From: a virus
DNA length: 21,005 nucleotides
Strand: one strand, 5' to 3'
IMG/VR virus record: IMGVR_UViG_3300042691_011578
Location: 1 to 21,005 of that record
Under the pieces are notes generated by a model. That model ran no database searches and was not told the DNA's origin. It saw only the letters and a program-made list of their open reading frames with translations. A program made the position numbers and the translations under genes. This document shows, in pieces, positions 12,695 through 19,691 of this stretch (position 1 is the stretch's first letter; each line of letters begins with the position of its first letter).

Positions 12695-13662
12695 ACCTTC
12701 TTCCAATTGTTAAACTTAATTTTTGCTTCTAAACCTGTGTATGTATTTGATTTTAACACATCCATAACATTAAGTCCAGCTAAAACCATATCATTAATAT
12801 CTTTTTGCTGGATACTTGTTGGCCAAATAATTACCTTGTCTCCTCTGTTGATGGTTTTTGATATTCGGTTGACGATTTCTCGATTACGTGGTTCGTTATC
12901 AAAAACGTAAATATAATCGCTCCAATTAAACGACCCAATATCAACGTCGGACCCACACATAGCAACAGCATTTTTGATAAACGTGGAGTCAAAGGGTCCT
13001 TCAACAATGTAAATGGGTTCCGAAGAATCCACTTGGTCCAGTCCATAAAGTTTGGGCGCTTCATCAGAGAGCATCACAGTAATGTATTTAACAGGGTTAG
13101 GTCCCAGTGCTCTTCCCTGAAAACCTATTAAGTTGGAGTCTGTATCATACATTGGTATAATAATGCGACTCTCATCCCTACCGATAGTGTCAAAAGTAAC
13201 CTTTTGAGTGTTTGTCCACTGCTTAAATTTGTCAGCAAAATAAAACTTTTCTGGATTCAATTTCCTCCTTTCCAGATACTCTCTGGCAATGGGAATCTCT
13301 GATGCTTTGGGTAAATCCAGTTTCTTTTTAAAGACTGGTTTCGCAAACTCAAACTTGGGTTCCTCAACCACAAAGTTTCTACCAGTGTGCCCTTCCTTAA
13401 ACTTTTCCAGAGTATATTGCTTATGAAGAGTAGGATCTAACTCTTTGAGAAAGTTATTGAAAGATAAACTTGCTCCGCAGTTATGACACTTAAAGTTTGT
13501 ATTGTTCTTAACTGGATATAAGTATCCTCTTGATTTATTCTTGTTTCTTTGAGAGTCCCCACATATAGGGCAGCGGAAGTTGTAGAGATCTGCCTTGACT
13601 CTCTTAAACTTTTGTAGTCGTGACGAAACGAGTCCAATGTACTTGGAGTCAATCAAATCCAT
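12691..13662 (-). CDS. DNA primase, T4 gp61-like (zinc finger plus TOPRIM)
   Basis: This 323-residue protein has an N-terminal zinc-binding domain: CPIC at 31-34 and CHNC at 59-62. A central linker (about 70-160) follows, then the RNA-polymerase core with RIIIPMYD (166-173) and a TOPRIM domain: IYIVEGPFDS (217-226, catalytic Glu221), YVFDNEP (252-258, Asp255), and KDINDM (287-292, Asp288/Asp291). This makes RNA primers for lagging-strand synthesis and in T4 works with helicase gp41, the C-terminus of which lies at the right edge of this window. It is followed at once by nrdA (4-nt overlap), joining priming and dNTP supply in one operon. The length fits the T4-like family. Confidence 0.9.
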   Translation of the reverse strand: MDLIDSKYIGLVSSRLQKFKRVKADLYNFRCPICGDSQRNKNKSRGYLYPVKNNTNFKCHNCGASLSFNNFLKELDPTLHKQYTLEKFKEGHTGRNFVVEEPKFEFAKPVFKKKLDLPKASEIPIAREYLERRKLNPEKFYFADKFKQWTNTQKVTFDTIGRDESRIIIPMYDTDSNLIGFQGRALGPNPVKYITVMLSDEAPKLYGLDQVDSSEPIYIVEGPFDSTFIKNAVAMCGSDVDIGSFNWSDYIYVFDNEPRNREIVNRISKTINRGDKVIIWPTSIQQKDINDMVLAGLNVMDVLKSNTYTGLEAKIKFNNWKKV

Positions 13663-13674
13663 TATAAAGGTGCT

Positions 13675-14097
13675 TTACTTCGCTCTTTCTATTGTAGCAG
13701 GGGTAGAAGCAGGAGTCAATAAAGAAGTTGCGGTGGGAATGACTCCGATTAGAAAAGCAACAATTGCGATTGCTCCTACTGCTTTCCATTTAAACTGTGA
13801 TATTTCTTCTACCTTTTCTTCAACCTTTTCTATTCTTTCACCAAGTTCTTTACTAATTGCTTCGTGTTGCTCTTTTGATGATACTTTAATATCCTCAATC
13901 ATCTTTACGATAATATTGTCTGTTCGGTTACACTGTTCAATCTTTTCATTATGAATAGCAAGCATTTGACTGATATTTTGACTTGTCTCTCCTATCTTTT
14001 GAATTGCAGTATCAATACGCTCCATCATCTGCTCATAAACGTTGATACGCTCTTCAAGCAGTGCTATTTTTGTTTCTGTCGATGATGGGTTAAACAT
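13675..14097 (-). CDS. Coiled-coil protein with C-terminal membrane anchor
   Basis: 140 residues from ATG 14097; an upstream TTG (14136) would add 13 residues but overlaps the preceding gene. Residues 8-100 are almost continuous charged heptads (IALLEERINVYEQ, NEKIEQCNRTDN, ELGERIEKVEEKVEE), a long coiled coil. A hydrophobic segment at about 104-122 (WKAVGAIAIVAFLIGVI) and a short Ser/Thr/Pro tail follow. It is a tail-anchored protein of a kind common in phages, sometimes near lysis genes, so a spanin- or holin-related role is possible but not shown. It starts 8 nt after its neighbour's stop and ends 12 nt before the primase start. Confidence 0.6.
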   Translation of the reverse strand: MFNPSSTETKIALLEERINVYEQMMERIDTAIQKIGETSQNISQMLAIHNEKIEQCNRTDNIIVKMIEDIKVSSKEQHEAISKELGERIEKVEEKVEEISQFKWKAVGAIAIVAFLIGVIPTATSLLTPASTPATIERAK

Positions 14098-14105
14098 TGT
14101 TCTAA

Positions 14106-14315
14106 TTATTGTGGTGGTTTCCTTCTTTGTAACCAACGAGAACGAGACCCTTTTCCACCATAGATATATCTTTTCTTTGGTGCGGGCATTACGGGATCAT
14201 AACCCGCAACAGGACCTTTGGGGTCGGCAGAGCCAGTGAATCCCCCAGCACCTACAACCATACCTTCCTCTTTAAGATTACGAATAATTTGAATTACTCT
14301 ATCTAATTTATTCAT
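14106..14315 (-). CDS. Small Gly/Pro-rich conserved phage protein, unknown function
   Basis: 69 residues from ATG 14315, whose A is shared with the TAA of the gene upstream (TAATG); a GTG at 14342 would add nine residues and is less likely. A short helix (LDRVIQIIRNLKEE) precedes a Gly/Ala/Pro-rich segment (GAGGFTGSADPKGPVAGYDPVM) and a basic, aromatic tail (KKRYIYGGKGSRSRWLQRRK). A Gly/Ala/Pro-rich segment ending in GYD followed by a basic tail is a pattern I have seen in small marine T4-like phage proteins, but no function comes with it. The basic tail may bind nucleic acid or a capsid surface (speculation). Confidence 0.6.
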   Translation of the reverse strand: MNKLDRVIQIIRNLKEEGMVVGAGGFTGSADPKGPVAGYDPVMPAPKKRYIYGGKGSRSRWLQRRKPPQ

Positions 14316-14686
14316 TAGATTTTTTGCAATTGAGAAAGACACTCATTATCTTCTACGATATCATGAATTTGAGTTTTTGGATATTCTGGAAAGCGGTTTA
14401 AAAATAAAAGGAAACTCTTAATTGATGGCCACAAATCACTATCTAAGTTATAAAATAACAAAGGCACAGCAGCATCATTAAAGACATTAAACAATATTGT
14501 TAAATGATTTAAAATAAGATGAGTTCTTAACTCTCCTGTATTTTTATATCTTTTTAATAATCTTTTAACATAACGAATTCTTTTCAAATCAGTTTCAAAA
14601 TCCTCCATTGTTACTGACTGAGGATTATCGTAGAATTTTATAGCAAATAACAAATAGTTATTTTCATTCAACTCATCAAATCTCAT
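14315..14686 (-). CDS. Conserved T4-like phage protein, unknown function (all-helical)
   Basis: The 123-residue protein begins MRFDELNENNYLLFAIKFYDNP and continues with helical, Leu/Phe/Asn-rich sequence (RTHLILNHLTILFNVFND, SFLLFLNRFPEYP). The general pattern is one I associate with a protein conserved in marine T4-like phages, but I know no function. There is no signal peptide or clear membrane span; the hydrophobic helices look amphipathic. It lies 10 nt after the beta-rich protein gene and is coupled by a 1-nt overlap to the next gene, so it is probably transcribed from the late promoter at 15285. Confidence 0.65.
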   Translation of the reverse strand: MRFDELNENNYLLFAIKFYDNPQSVTMEDFETDLKRIRYVKRLLKRYKNTGELRTHLILNHLTILFNVFNDAAVPLLFYNLDSDLWPSIKSFLLFLNRFPEYPKTQIHDIVEDNECLSQLQKI

Positions 14687-14696
14687 ACATCAATTA

Positions 14697-15251
14697 TCAG
14701 CTATCTGGGAATCTTGTATCGTCATTAGCATCACCAGTAATGCTGCTTCCAGCTACCAGAGTTTCCGATTTAACTCTGAAGTTGCCGTGGTTATCAACAT
14801 AAGTTGTAACACCAACCCAACCAGCGTGTGCTACTGCGTAAGCGGCATTCTTTCCACCAACAGTAGTTCCAGCAGCAACAGTTGCTTCAGTAGTGCCAAC
14901 ACCAAATACAGCAGAAAATCTGTTTGCTTTTACATCAGGAGCATTGTATTGCCCATCTTCAAGAGTATACTTTGGTTTTTGAGTTACCGTATAAGCAACA
15001 CCTGCAATTGCACCATTAAGAGGAATCAGGAATTGCGTTGATGCGATTGAAATTTGAGTAGCAGAGGTTACACCTGAAATTACTGCTTGACCATAAGTAG
15101 CGCCGACGCCAACCACTAAAATATCACCAGTTGAAATTCCAGCAGTTACGAAAGTGGTACCACTTCCTGTTACTACTTTAGTGCTCAAATTAATTGTAAT
15201 ATTTCCGGTGAGTCCTGTGTTAAAAGAATCTCTATTGCCCCAAAGAGACAT
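14697..15251 (-). CDS. Beta-rich, probable virion protein
   Basis: This 184-residue protein begins MSLWGNRDSFNTGLTG. Residues 15-90 consist of short alternating Thr/Val/Gly/Ile strands (VVTGSGTTFVTAGISTGDIL, SGVTSATQISIAST). A Lys/Tyr-rich segment (TQKPKYTLEDGQYN), then GVGTTEATVAAGTT and AHAGWVGVTTYVDNHGNFRVKSETLVA, follow. A terminal stretch (DANDDTRFPDS) is acidic. Repeated strands of this type and a MSLWGN-like opening are features of small virion or decoration proteins in marine T4-like phages as I recall them; function is otherwise unknown. It is driven by a perfect late promoter 33 nt upstream, which supports a structural role. Confidence 0.65.
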   Translation of the reverse strand: MSLWGNRDSFNTGLTGNITINLSTKVVTGSGTTFVTAGISTGDILVVGVGATYGQAVISGVTSATQISIASTQFLIPLNGAIAGVAYTVTQKPKYTLEDGQYNAPDVKANRFSAVFGVGTTEATVAAGTTVGGKNAAYAVAHAGWVGVTTYVDNHGNFRVKSETLVAGSSITGDANDDTRFPDS

Positions 15252-15284
15252 GTTTCTTACCCTGTAAATTTCTTTTTATACTGA

Positions 15285-15292
15285 TATTTATA
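15285..15292 (-). promoter_or_regulatory. Late promoter, perfect TATAAATA
   Basis: An exact T4-type late octamer on the minus strand, 33 nt upstream of the 15251 start. As at 9008-9015, its first T is the last base of the upstream terminator's U-tract. Confidence 0.75.
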
Positions 15293-15321
15293 AAAAAAGG
15301 AGACCTTTAGTTTTGGTCTCC
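15292..15321 (-). terminator. Intrinsic terminator before the 15251 gene
   Basis: On the minus strand, GGAGACC (15321-15315), a 9-nt loop, GGTCTCC (15305-15299), then seven Ts (15298-15292). It ends the transcript of the 59-aa gene and genes upstream. Confidence 0.85.
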
Positions 15322-15334
15322 CTTCTTATTTCAA

Positions 15335-15514
15335 TTACGGAGTTAAATCTTTAGCACCTTTATTCTTCAGTTGTCCTTGAAGTTGTAAAAGGATGAGTGA
15401 AAGAATACCGTTTGATTTGACTTTTGGGTTTGCTCCAAGTGCTTCCGAAACTGCAAAAAGAACAGTTGCGATAAGAGCCTGATTTGCTAAACACCAAGCG
15501 ACGACTGCCGACAT
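15335..15514 (-). CDS. 59-residue hydrophobic protein, unknown function
   Basis: ATG 15514 with GGAGGT six bases upstream, stop TAA 15337-15335. The N-terminal half (about residues 3-28) is hydrophobic (VVAWCLANQALIATVLFAV) and could span a membrane once. The second half has a second hydrophobic helix (NGILSLILLQLQGQL) and a short basic tail. The strong ribosome-binding site and a late-promoter-like octamer 30 nt upstream argue for a real, well-translated late gene. Two hydrophobic helices in a small protein make a holin one possible role, but it lies far from the lysis enzymes. The terminator at 15292-15321 follows its stop by 13 nt. Confidence 0.65.
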   Translation of the reverse strand: MSAVVAWCLANQALIATVLFAVSEALGANPKVKSNGILSLILLQLQGQLKNKGAKDLTP

Positions 15515-15544
15515 GATGACCTCCGTGTGAAGAGTATCCTGTGC

Positions 15545-15552
15545 TATTTAGC
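15545..15552 (-). promoter_or_regulatory. Late-promoter-like octamer GCTAAATA
   Basis: Six of eight bases match TATAAATA, 30 nt upstream of the 15514 start. The mismatch at position 2 (C for A) is shared with the candidates at 3785 and 19512, so it may be a variant used by this phage or chance. Confidence 0.35.
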
Positions 15553-15554
15553 AA

Positions 15555-17204
15555 TCAGTCGGATTCACCAGCTCTTGGTTTGTACATATCTTGAGATCTT
15601 TTTTCTGCAGATGCTTGTTGTGCCTTTCTTCTGGAAAGTCTATCTGCAGTAGTCTCCCCTTGAGATGTAGGAGCTCCCGGAGTCTTTTTAACTCCCCGCT
15701 CACCTTCATGCTGAGCAACAGTTTTGCCACTTCTGGTCATAAGACCTTGACGAGTGCTTGGCATTTTTCTTAGCATTTCTATAGCACGATCACGTGGTTT
15801 TCTTGCAATTCCTTTTTCTTCACGTCTTCTTTCGTCAAGAATTTCAGTTTCTTCTGTTGAAACCATCACAATAGGATTTTTAGCACCCATCGCTCTTGCA
15901 TAATTTTTAGCAAGATTAACTGCGGTTGGAATGGATCTAGGATCCTTTTCTTCCATTTCTTTTTTTGCTTTTTTATCCGCTTGGGTAACGTTTTCTTCCT
16001 TCATCGATGCTGATGGTTTCATTTTCGCACCAGCTTGTGTTTGAGGAGCTCTGGGATTTACAGTTTGTCCTCTTAAATTATATTTTGCCTCATCTTTTCT
16101 TTGTGCTTCGGGTGTAGGAAAGTATCCAGATTCTTTTACAGTTTCTGGAAGACCTTTATGAGAAGTTGTAGCAAACTTTTTAGCTTCCTTTTTACTCATT
16201 CCAGCAGCTGCTTTTGCCACCTCCGGAGACGCTGGCATTTCACCTTTCTTTGCAGCATAAACCATTCCCATAAACTTTTGTTGCGATTTGCTTACCGCTT
16301 TCTCTACAACAAAAGATCCTTCCATATCATAATGTGCTAATTGCATACCATAATTAGATTTTCCACTATTTGATCCTGGCGCTTCAGGATTAACCTTTAC
16401 TGTATTTTTTCCTTTCATTACATCAATCTTTGCTGCATTTGCATCGGGATTGGATGATTCATCATTAACTTCACCAATATATTCTTCCTTTACACTTGAG
16501 GTATCTTGACCGTCTGATTTTCCACCTTTTTTACGCTGAATAGCATTGTGAACTGCACCACGATATTCTTTAGCACCACTTTCTACTTTACCATCCCCAT
16601 CATAATCTTTTCCTGCTTTTGCTCTTGCAGTTTGCTCCCCCTTCTTCTTTTCGCCCTCATAAGGTTCGCCATAACCAGTCATCTCAACCGATTCAATATT
16701 TGAGTTTGCACGAAGTTCACTAATCTTTTGACGATCTGCGTATCTTACATAAGAACGCCCATCTTTTCCAGTGACTCTAACCTTATATTTCTTGTGCTCG
16801 GAAGTTTCTAACTTCTCCATATAAGTTAGACGAATTGGTTCCTGCTCTTCCTGAACCCCCTCAACAAATACTTTAAAGAGTGCGTTTGCTAAGCTAGAAG
16901 AAGCCAAATCTTCAATATTGAAATCTTCTGCTTGAACTCCAGCCTTTCCAAAAAGTTTCTGTTTTACCATTGTTTTTTCCTGCTGACTCATGCTACTGTT
17001 TTGCATGTATTGTGAATATGCTTGGCGAATAGGAAGTTCTTCTCTCCTAGCTCTGTAACGAATATCGTAAATTGCTTGCTTTACTCTTTTCTCTGGTGTT
17101 TTACCGCCTTCTTTTTTTCCTTCTTCGCCACCTTTCTCAGATGAAGGTGCCTCAGCAGGGGAGTGTTTTCTTGCTGGAAGCTCTTCAGCAATATGTTTTT
17201 TCAT
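15555..17204 (-). CDS. Large modular phage protein (EF-hand-like and SKxQQ modules), unknown function
   Basis: A hydrophilic 549-residue protein. After a charged N-terminus (1-45) come a helical region (45-125) and then recognisable modules: YKVRVTGKDGRSYVRYADR plus ISELRANSNIESVEM (140-175), GKDYDGDGKVESGAKEYRG (198-216) with an EF-hand-like D200-x-D202-x-D204-x-x-x-E208 loop, and AVSKSQQKFMGMVYAAKKGE with MSKKEAKKF and SHKGLPE (303-354), resembling a small widespread family (DUF3008 as I recall). These modules recur in different combinations in marine phage proteins. The C-terminus is basic and disordered. CATAAATA lies 32 nt upstream, inside the previous gene, suggesting late expression. 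A virion or DNA-packaging-associated role is plausible but unproven. Confidence 0.65.
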   Translation of the reverse strand: MKKHIAEELPARKHSPAEAPSSEKGGEEGKKEGGKTPEKRVKQAIYDIRYRARREELPIRQAYSQYMQNSSMSQQEKTMVKQKLFGKAGVQAEDFNIEDLASSSLANALFKVFVEGVQEEQEPIRLTYMEKLETSEHKKYKVRVTGKDGRSYVRYADRQKISELRANSNIESVEMTGYGEPYEGEKKKGEQTARAKAGKDYDGDGKVESGAKEYRGAVHNAIQRKKGGKSDGQDTSSVKEEYIGEVNDESSNPDANAAKIDVMKGKNTVKVNPEAPGSNSGKSNYGMQLAHYDMEGSFVVEKAVSKSQQKFMGMVYAAKKGEMPASPEVAKAAAGMSKKEAKKFATTSHKGLPETVKESGYFPTPEAQRKDEAKYNLRGQTVNPRAPQTQAGAKMKPSASMKEENVTQADKKAKKEMEEKDPRSIPTAVNLAKNYARAMGAKNPIVMVSTEETEILDERRREEKGIARKPRDRAIEMLRKMPSTRQGLMTRSGKTVAQHEGERGVKKTPGAPTSQGETTADRLSRRKAQQASAEKRSQDMYKPRAGESD

Positions 17205-17213
17205 GAGAAAACT

Positions 17214-18530
17214 TTACTTCTTATTTTTTCTATACTTATTTATGAAATTAAGACCGTATGCTCGTCCACCTTTCTGAAGATTCTCCTTCCCTGTGCCAAT
17301 TGCTCCAGGTGTTTGTTTTGCAGCATACTTAAAATATCCTAAAGTTCCAACTAACGTATTTGGTTTTCCTGGTTGACGATATGCTTTATCCATCTTCACT
17401 TCACTATATTCACGCAAGTCTTTAATCCAAGATTTAAACATTTGACCAGATTCAGTAACACAAATAAGGTAATTAGTTCCTCTACGAATAATGCGCCCGA
17501 CCAATCCAGTATTTAAATTCTCAACAATCTCATTAATTCTAAAAATAGATTCTGTAATATAATTCTCACGAAGAGATTGAAAATCAAGTTTTGGCGCAAT
17601 CTCCCAAATATCCCAACCTTCTTTTACATTCATCGCACCGCGAAGAATATTGAAAAGTTCTTTTGCTTCTGCTGGTTTAACTTCTGGGGGAAGACCTGAA
17701 CGGAAAGTTTTAAAATCTCCTTCTGCAGCAGCAAGTCTCATTCTTGATGCAGACATTCCTTCAACACCTTTTGCATCAGGATCTCTATCCCCAGAAGAAA
17801 CTACTTCGATATTATCAAAATTATACAGTTGCCCATTATATTGATTGGAAAGTTTTTCAAACTCTTTAACTCTATCTCCACCTCCAATAATTCTTACGCC
17901 TGCATATCCATTATTATGTGCCATTTTTAAGACATCAAAGACTGTCTTTGTATTGGCATCATTTACAATATTACCAGCATGATTTGGATAAAACTTTTGC
18001 ATATAGGCAATCTTTGTATCAGGATCAAGAGGATTCTTTTTCTTATCCTGACTTCTCGATGGGAATATCAAATACTGACCATCTTTATCTTGAGACGCTG
18101 CCTGCGCTGCAACATCCATTAATTGTTGGTGTCCAATTGTAGGAGGATTAAAACGACCAAAAGCGACTGTTAAAGTCCCCTTTGTCTTAGGAACTGGAAG
18201 ATATTGTGCGGGAGGTTGTTCTTGTGCTGCTGCTTGTGCTTCTGGTGCTGGCGGTTGTTCTACTGGTTCTTGCTGCTGTGTTGGTTGCTGAGCAGTTTCT
18301 GGATCTTGATATCCGGGAGAAGCAACAGTTTTTTCCTTTTCTGTTTGCTTAGGATCTTTTGCTCCAACTCTTTGTCGCTTGTTATAAAACTTAAGTTGCC
18401 CACCCTCTGTTTTAGCAACAAATTCACCTTGACGATCATACCATCCACCATGCCCATCTCCGACAAGACCAAGACGCTGTGCTTGTTGTGAGGCAGATGC
18501 TTCTGATATGAATTGGAAAAAACTTTTCAT
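17214..18530 (-). CDS. Nucleotidyltransferase-domain modular phage protein (cytidylyltransferase-like)
   Basis: This is a 438-residue protein. N-terminal module: AQRLGLVGDGHGGWYDRQGEF (18-38). A Gln/Pro-rich linker (75-115) follows, then a Rossmann-like nucleotidyltransferase domain (118-300): TVAFGRFNPPTIGH (121-134) with the (H/T)xGH motif T131-x-G133-H134, a GGGDR turn (216-220), and GMSASRMR (258-265) in the place of the ISSTxxR motif. Downstream modules are IVENLNTGLVGRIIRRGTNY with MFKSWIKDL (335-372) and a basic C-terminus with TPGA (407-410). The domain should bind a nucleotide and transfer a nucleotidyl group; the acceptor is unknown. NMN adenylyltransferase-like or cytidylyltransferase-like activity is possible. 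AATAAATA lies 40 nt upstream. Confidence 0.75.
   Translation of the reverse strand: MKSFFQFISEASASQQAQRLGLVGDGHGGWYDRQGEFVAKTEGGQLKFYNKRQRVGAKDPKQTEKEKTVASPGYQDPETAQQPTQQQEPVEQPPAPEAQAAAQEQPPAQYLPVPKTKGTLTVAFGRFNPPTIGHQQLMDVAAQAASQDKDGQYLIFPSRSQDKKKNPLDPDTKIAYMQKFYPNHAGNIVNDANTKTVFDVLKMAHNNGYAGVRIIGGGDRVKEFEKLSNQYNGQLYNFDNIEVVSSGDRDPDAKGVEGMSASRMRLAAAEGDFKTFRSGLPPEVKPAEAKELFNILRGAMNVKEGWDIWEIAPKLDFQSLRENYITESIFRINEIVENLNTGLVGRIIRRGTNYLICVTESGQMFKSWIKDLREYSEVKMDKAYRQPGKPNTLVGTLGYFKYAAKQTPGAIGTGKENLQKGGRAYGLNFINKYRKNKK
17237..17244 (-). promoter_or_regulatory. Late promoter octamer CATAAATA
   Basis: It matches TATAAATA at seven of eight bases, 32 nt upstream of the 17204 start, embedded in the last codons of the nucleotidyltransferase-domain gene. 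Confidence 0.5.
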
Positions 18531-18570
18531 TATTTACTTTAAATTATGTATCAGATACTCTTATAATATG

Positions 18571-18578
18571 TATTTATT
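18571..18578 (-). promoter_or_regulatory. Late promoter octamer AATAAATA
   Basis: It matches TATAAATA at seven of eight bases, 40 nt upstream of the 18530 start and directly after the stop codon (18581-18579) of the gene before. Confidence 0.5.
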
Positions 18579-19502
18579 CTAGACATATCTTTGTATATTT
18601 CTTCCACCAACCGGTTGAATAATAACTCTTGCACCTTTTATGCCATGATCACTCCTATCTCCCTTATAAACAGCCAGAAAAACTGGTTCATAACTTCCGG
18701 AAATTCTATCACCATTATTGAGTTTATGCCCAGAACAAGTTAACTCATAATACCTACCCCTATTCTGCACACTCAACACTCCTTGCATGGTAACATCCAC
18801 ATTATTTTCACCCTTTACGCCCCCATATCCACTTCCATAAACTGCCATTTTCTTCAAATTTTCGTCTTGTATCCTTCTGCCTACTGTAGTTGCCGAAGGT
18901 ATACCATTAGGAAACATATCTTGCAATGTAGATATAAATGCTTGTGTTTCTGGATGTGCAAATATCAATGGTTCAGATCTCTGAGATGTGCCCGCCCACT
19001 GTTGAAACGCTCTTGCACCGTCACCAGCCTTATGAGATACATGCCCAACATATCCACCAACTCCCCTAAAATGGAAATCACACTTAGGAGTGCCAGGAGT
19101 ACTTTCACACAGACCAACTTGATATGTTGTATTTCCAACCTTTAACGGTATAATTTCGGAACCAATTTTATCAAATATTGCAGTTAATTGTTGGTTTACT
19201 CTTATAATTTGAGCATCTTCCTGAGCGGTAGTTGCCTGTGTTCTTCCTGAAAATTCAGAATCTTTATAAATCTGAGTGATGTTTATATATTGTCCAGTAG
19301 TTGTCGGAAGCATTATAGATCTTCCACTTTTAAATCTATCAAATTGGTTAACAGAACTCAAATTAGTTAATATAGATTTATCTAATTTAACCTTTTGACC
19401 ATTTGCTTCAGATAAAGTAAAATCCTGCCCTGTTCTTATTCTAGTCAAAAAAATGTTGAAATTATTTCTCTTTGCAAGTTCACTAGGATTTAACGTCGCC
19501 AT
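18579..19502 (-). CDS. Protein with possible PD-(D/E)XK nuclease-like core
   Basis: The 307-residue protein begins MATLNPSELAKRNNFNIFL. The middle carries TPGTPKCDFHF (135-145), then GHVSHKAG (153-160) and ARAFQQWAG (163-171). A (G)xPKxD(F/I) motif, a short gap, then a beta strand with SxK and a Gln/Gly-containing helix resembles the catalytic core of a phage subgroup of PD-(D/E)XK nucleases (here Asp142 and Lys158), but Glu is replaced by Ser156 or another residue, so activity is uncertain. The C-terminal third (RYYELTCSGHKL and onward) is beta-rich. It follows the two tRNA genes. DNA repair, recombination or host DNA degradation would fit; a purely structural role cannot be excluded. Confidence 0.5.
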   Translation of the reverse strand: MATLNPSELAKRNNFNIFLTRIRTGQDFTLSEANGQKVKLDKSILTNLSSVNQFDRFKSGRSIMLPTTTGQYINITQIYKDSEFSGRTQATTAQEDAQIIRVNQQLTAIFDKIGSEIIPLKVGNTTYQVGLCESTPGTPKCDFHFRGVGGYVGHVSHKAGDGARAFQQWAGTSQRSEPLIFAHPETQAFISTLQDMFPNGIPSATTVGRRIQDENLKKMAVYGSGYGGVKGENNVDVTMQGVLSVQNRGRYYELTCSGHKLNNGDRISGSYEPVFLAVYKGDRSDHGIKGARVIIQPVGGRNIQRYV

Positions 19503-19511
19503 TTTTATTTT

Positions 19512-19519
19512 TATTTAGA
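19512..19519 (-). promoter_or_regulatory. Weak late-promoter-like octamer TCTAAATA
   Basis: Seven of eight bases match TATAAATA, but it lies only 9 nt before the 19502 AUG, leaving almost no leader, so it may be chance in an A/T-rich gap. Confidence 0.2.
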
Positions 19520-19521
19520 AA

Positions 19522-19601
19522 TGCCCAAGAGAGGACTCGAACCTCCACGCCGAAGCACTTGATCCTAAGTCAAGCGTGTATACCAATTTCACCACTTGGG
19601 C
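19522..19601 (-). tRNA. tRNA-Leu (anticodon UAG)
   Basis: The 80-nt minus-strand gene folds as a cloverleaf: acceptor GCCCAAG (19601-19595) with CTTGGGC (19529-19523), anticodon stem CTTGA/TCAAG around the loop CTTAGGA (anticodon TAG), a class II variable arm (TGCTTCGGCGT), and a T-arm GGAGG-TTCGAGT-CCTCT. The discriminator is A and CCA is not encoded. The UAG anticodon reads CUN codons. Confidence 0.93.
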
Positions 19602-19603
19602 AA

Positions 19604-19676
19604 TGGAGAATAGGAGATTCGAACTCCTGACCTCCTGAATGCAAATCAGGCGCACTACCAACTGTGCTAATTCCCC
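19604..19676 (-). tRNA. tRNA-Ala (anticodon UGC)
   Basis: The 73-nt minus-strand gene has acceptor GGGGAAT (19676-19670) pairing with ATTCTCC (19611-19605) including one G-U pair, anticodon stem CCTGA/TCAGG around TTTGCAT (anticodon TGC), and a T-arm with TTCGAAT. The discriminator is A and CCA is not encoded. Only 2 nt separate it from tRNA-Leu, so both are probably cut from one transcript. Confidence 0.95.
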
Positions 19677-19691
19677 AGTAAAACCATTATA

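Noticed and set aside
13653-13662. TATAAT sequence at the primase start as a sigma-70 -10 box
   Set aside because: It overlaps the start codon itself and has no convincing -35 box at the right distance, so it could not serve this gene from its own start.
18541-18570. GTATCAGATAC near-palindrome upstream of the nucleotidyltransferase-domain gene as an operator
   Set aside because: The stem is only 5 bp around a single base and occurs once in the gap, so chance is likely in A/T-rich sequence.
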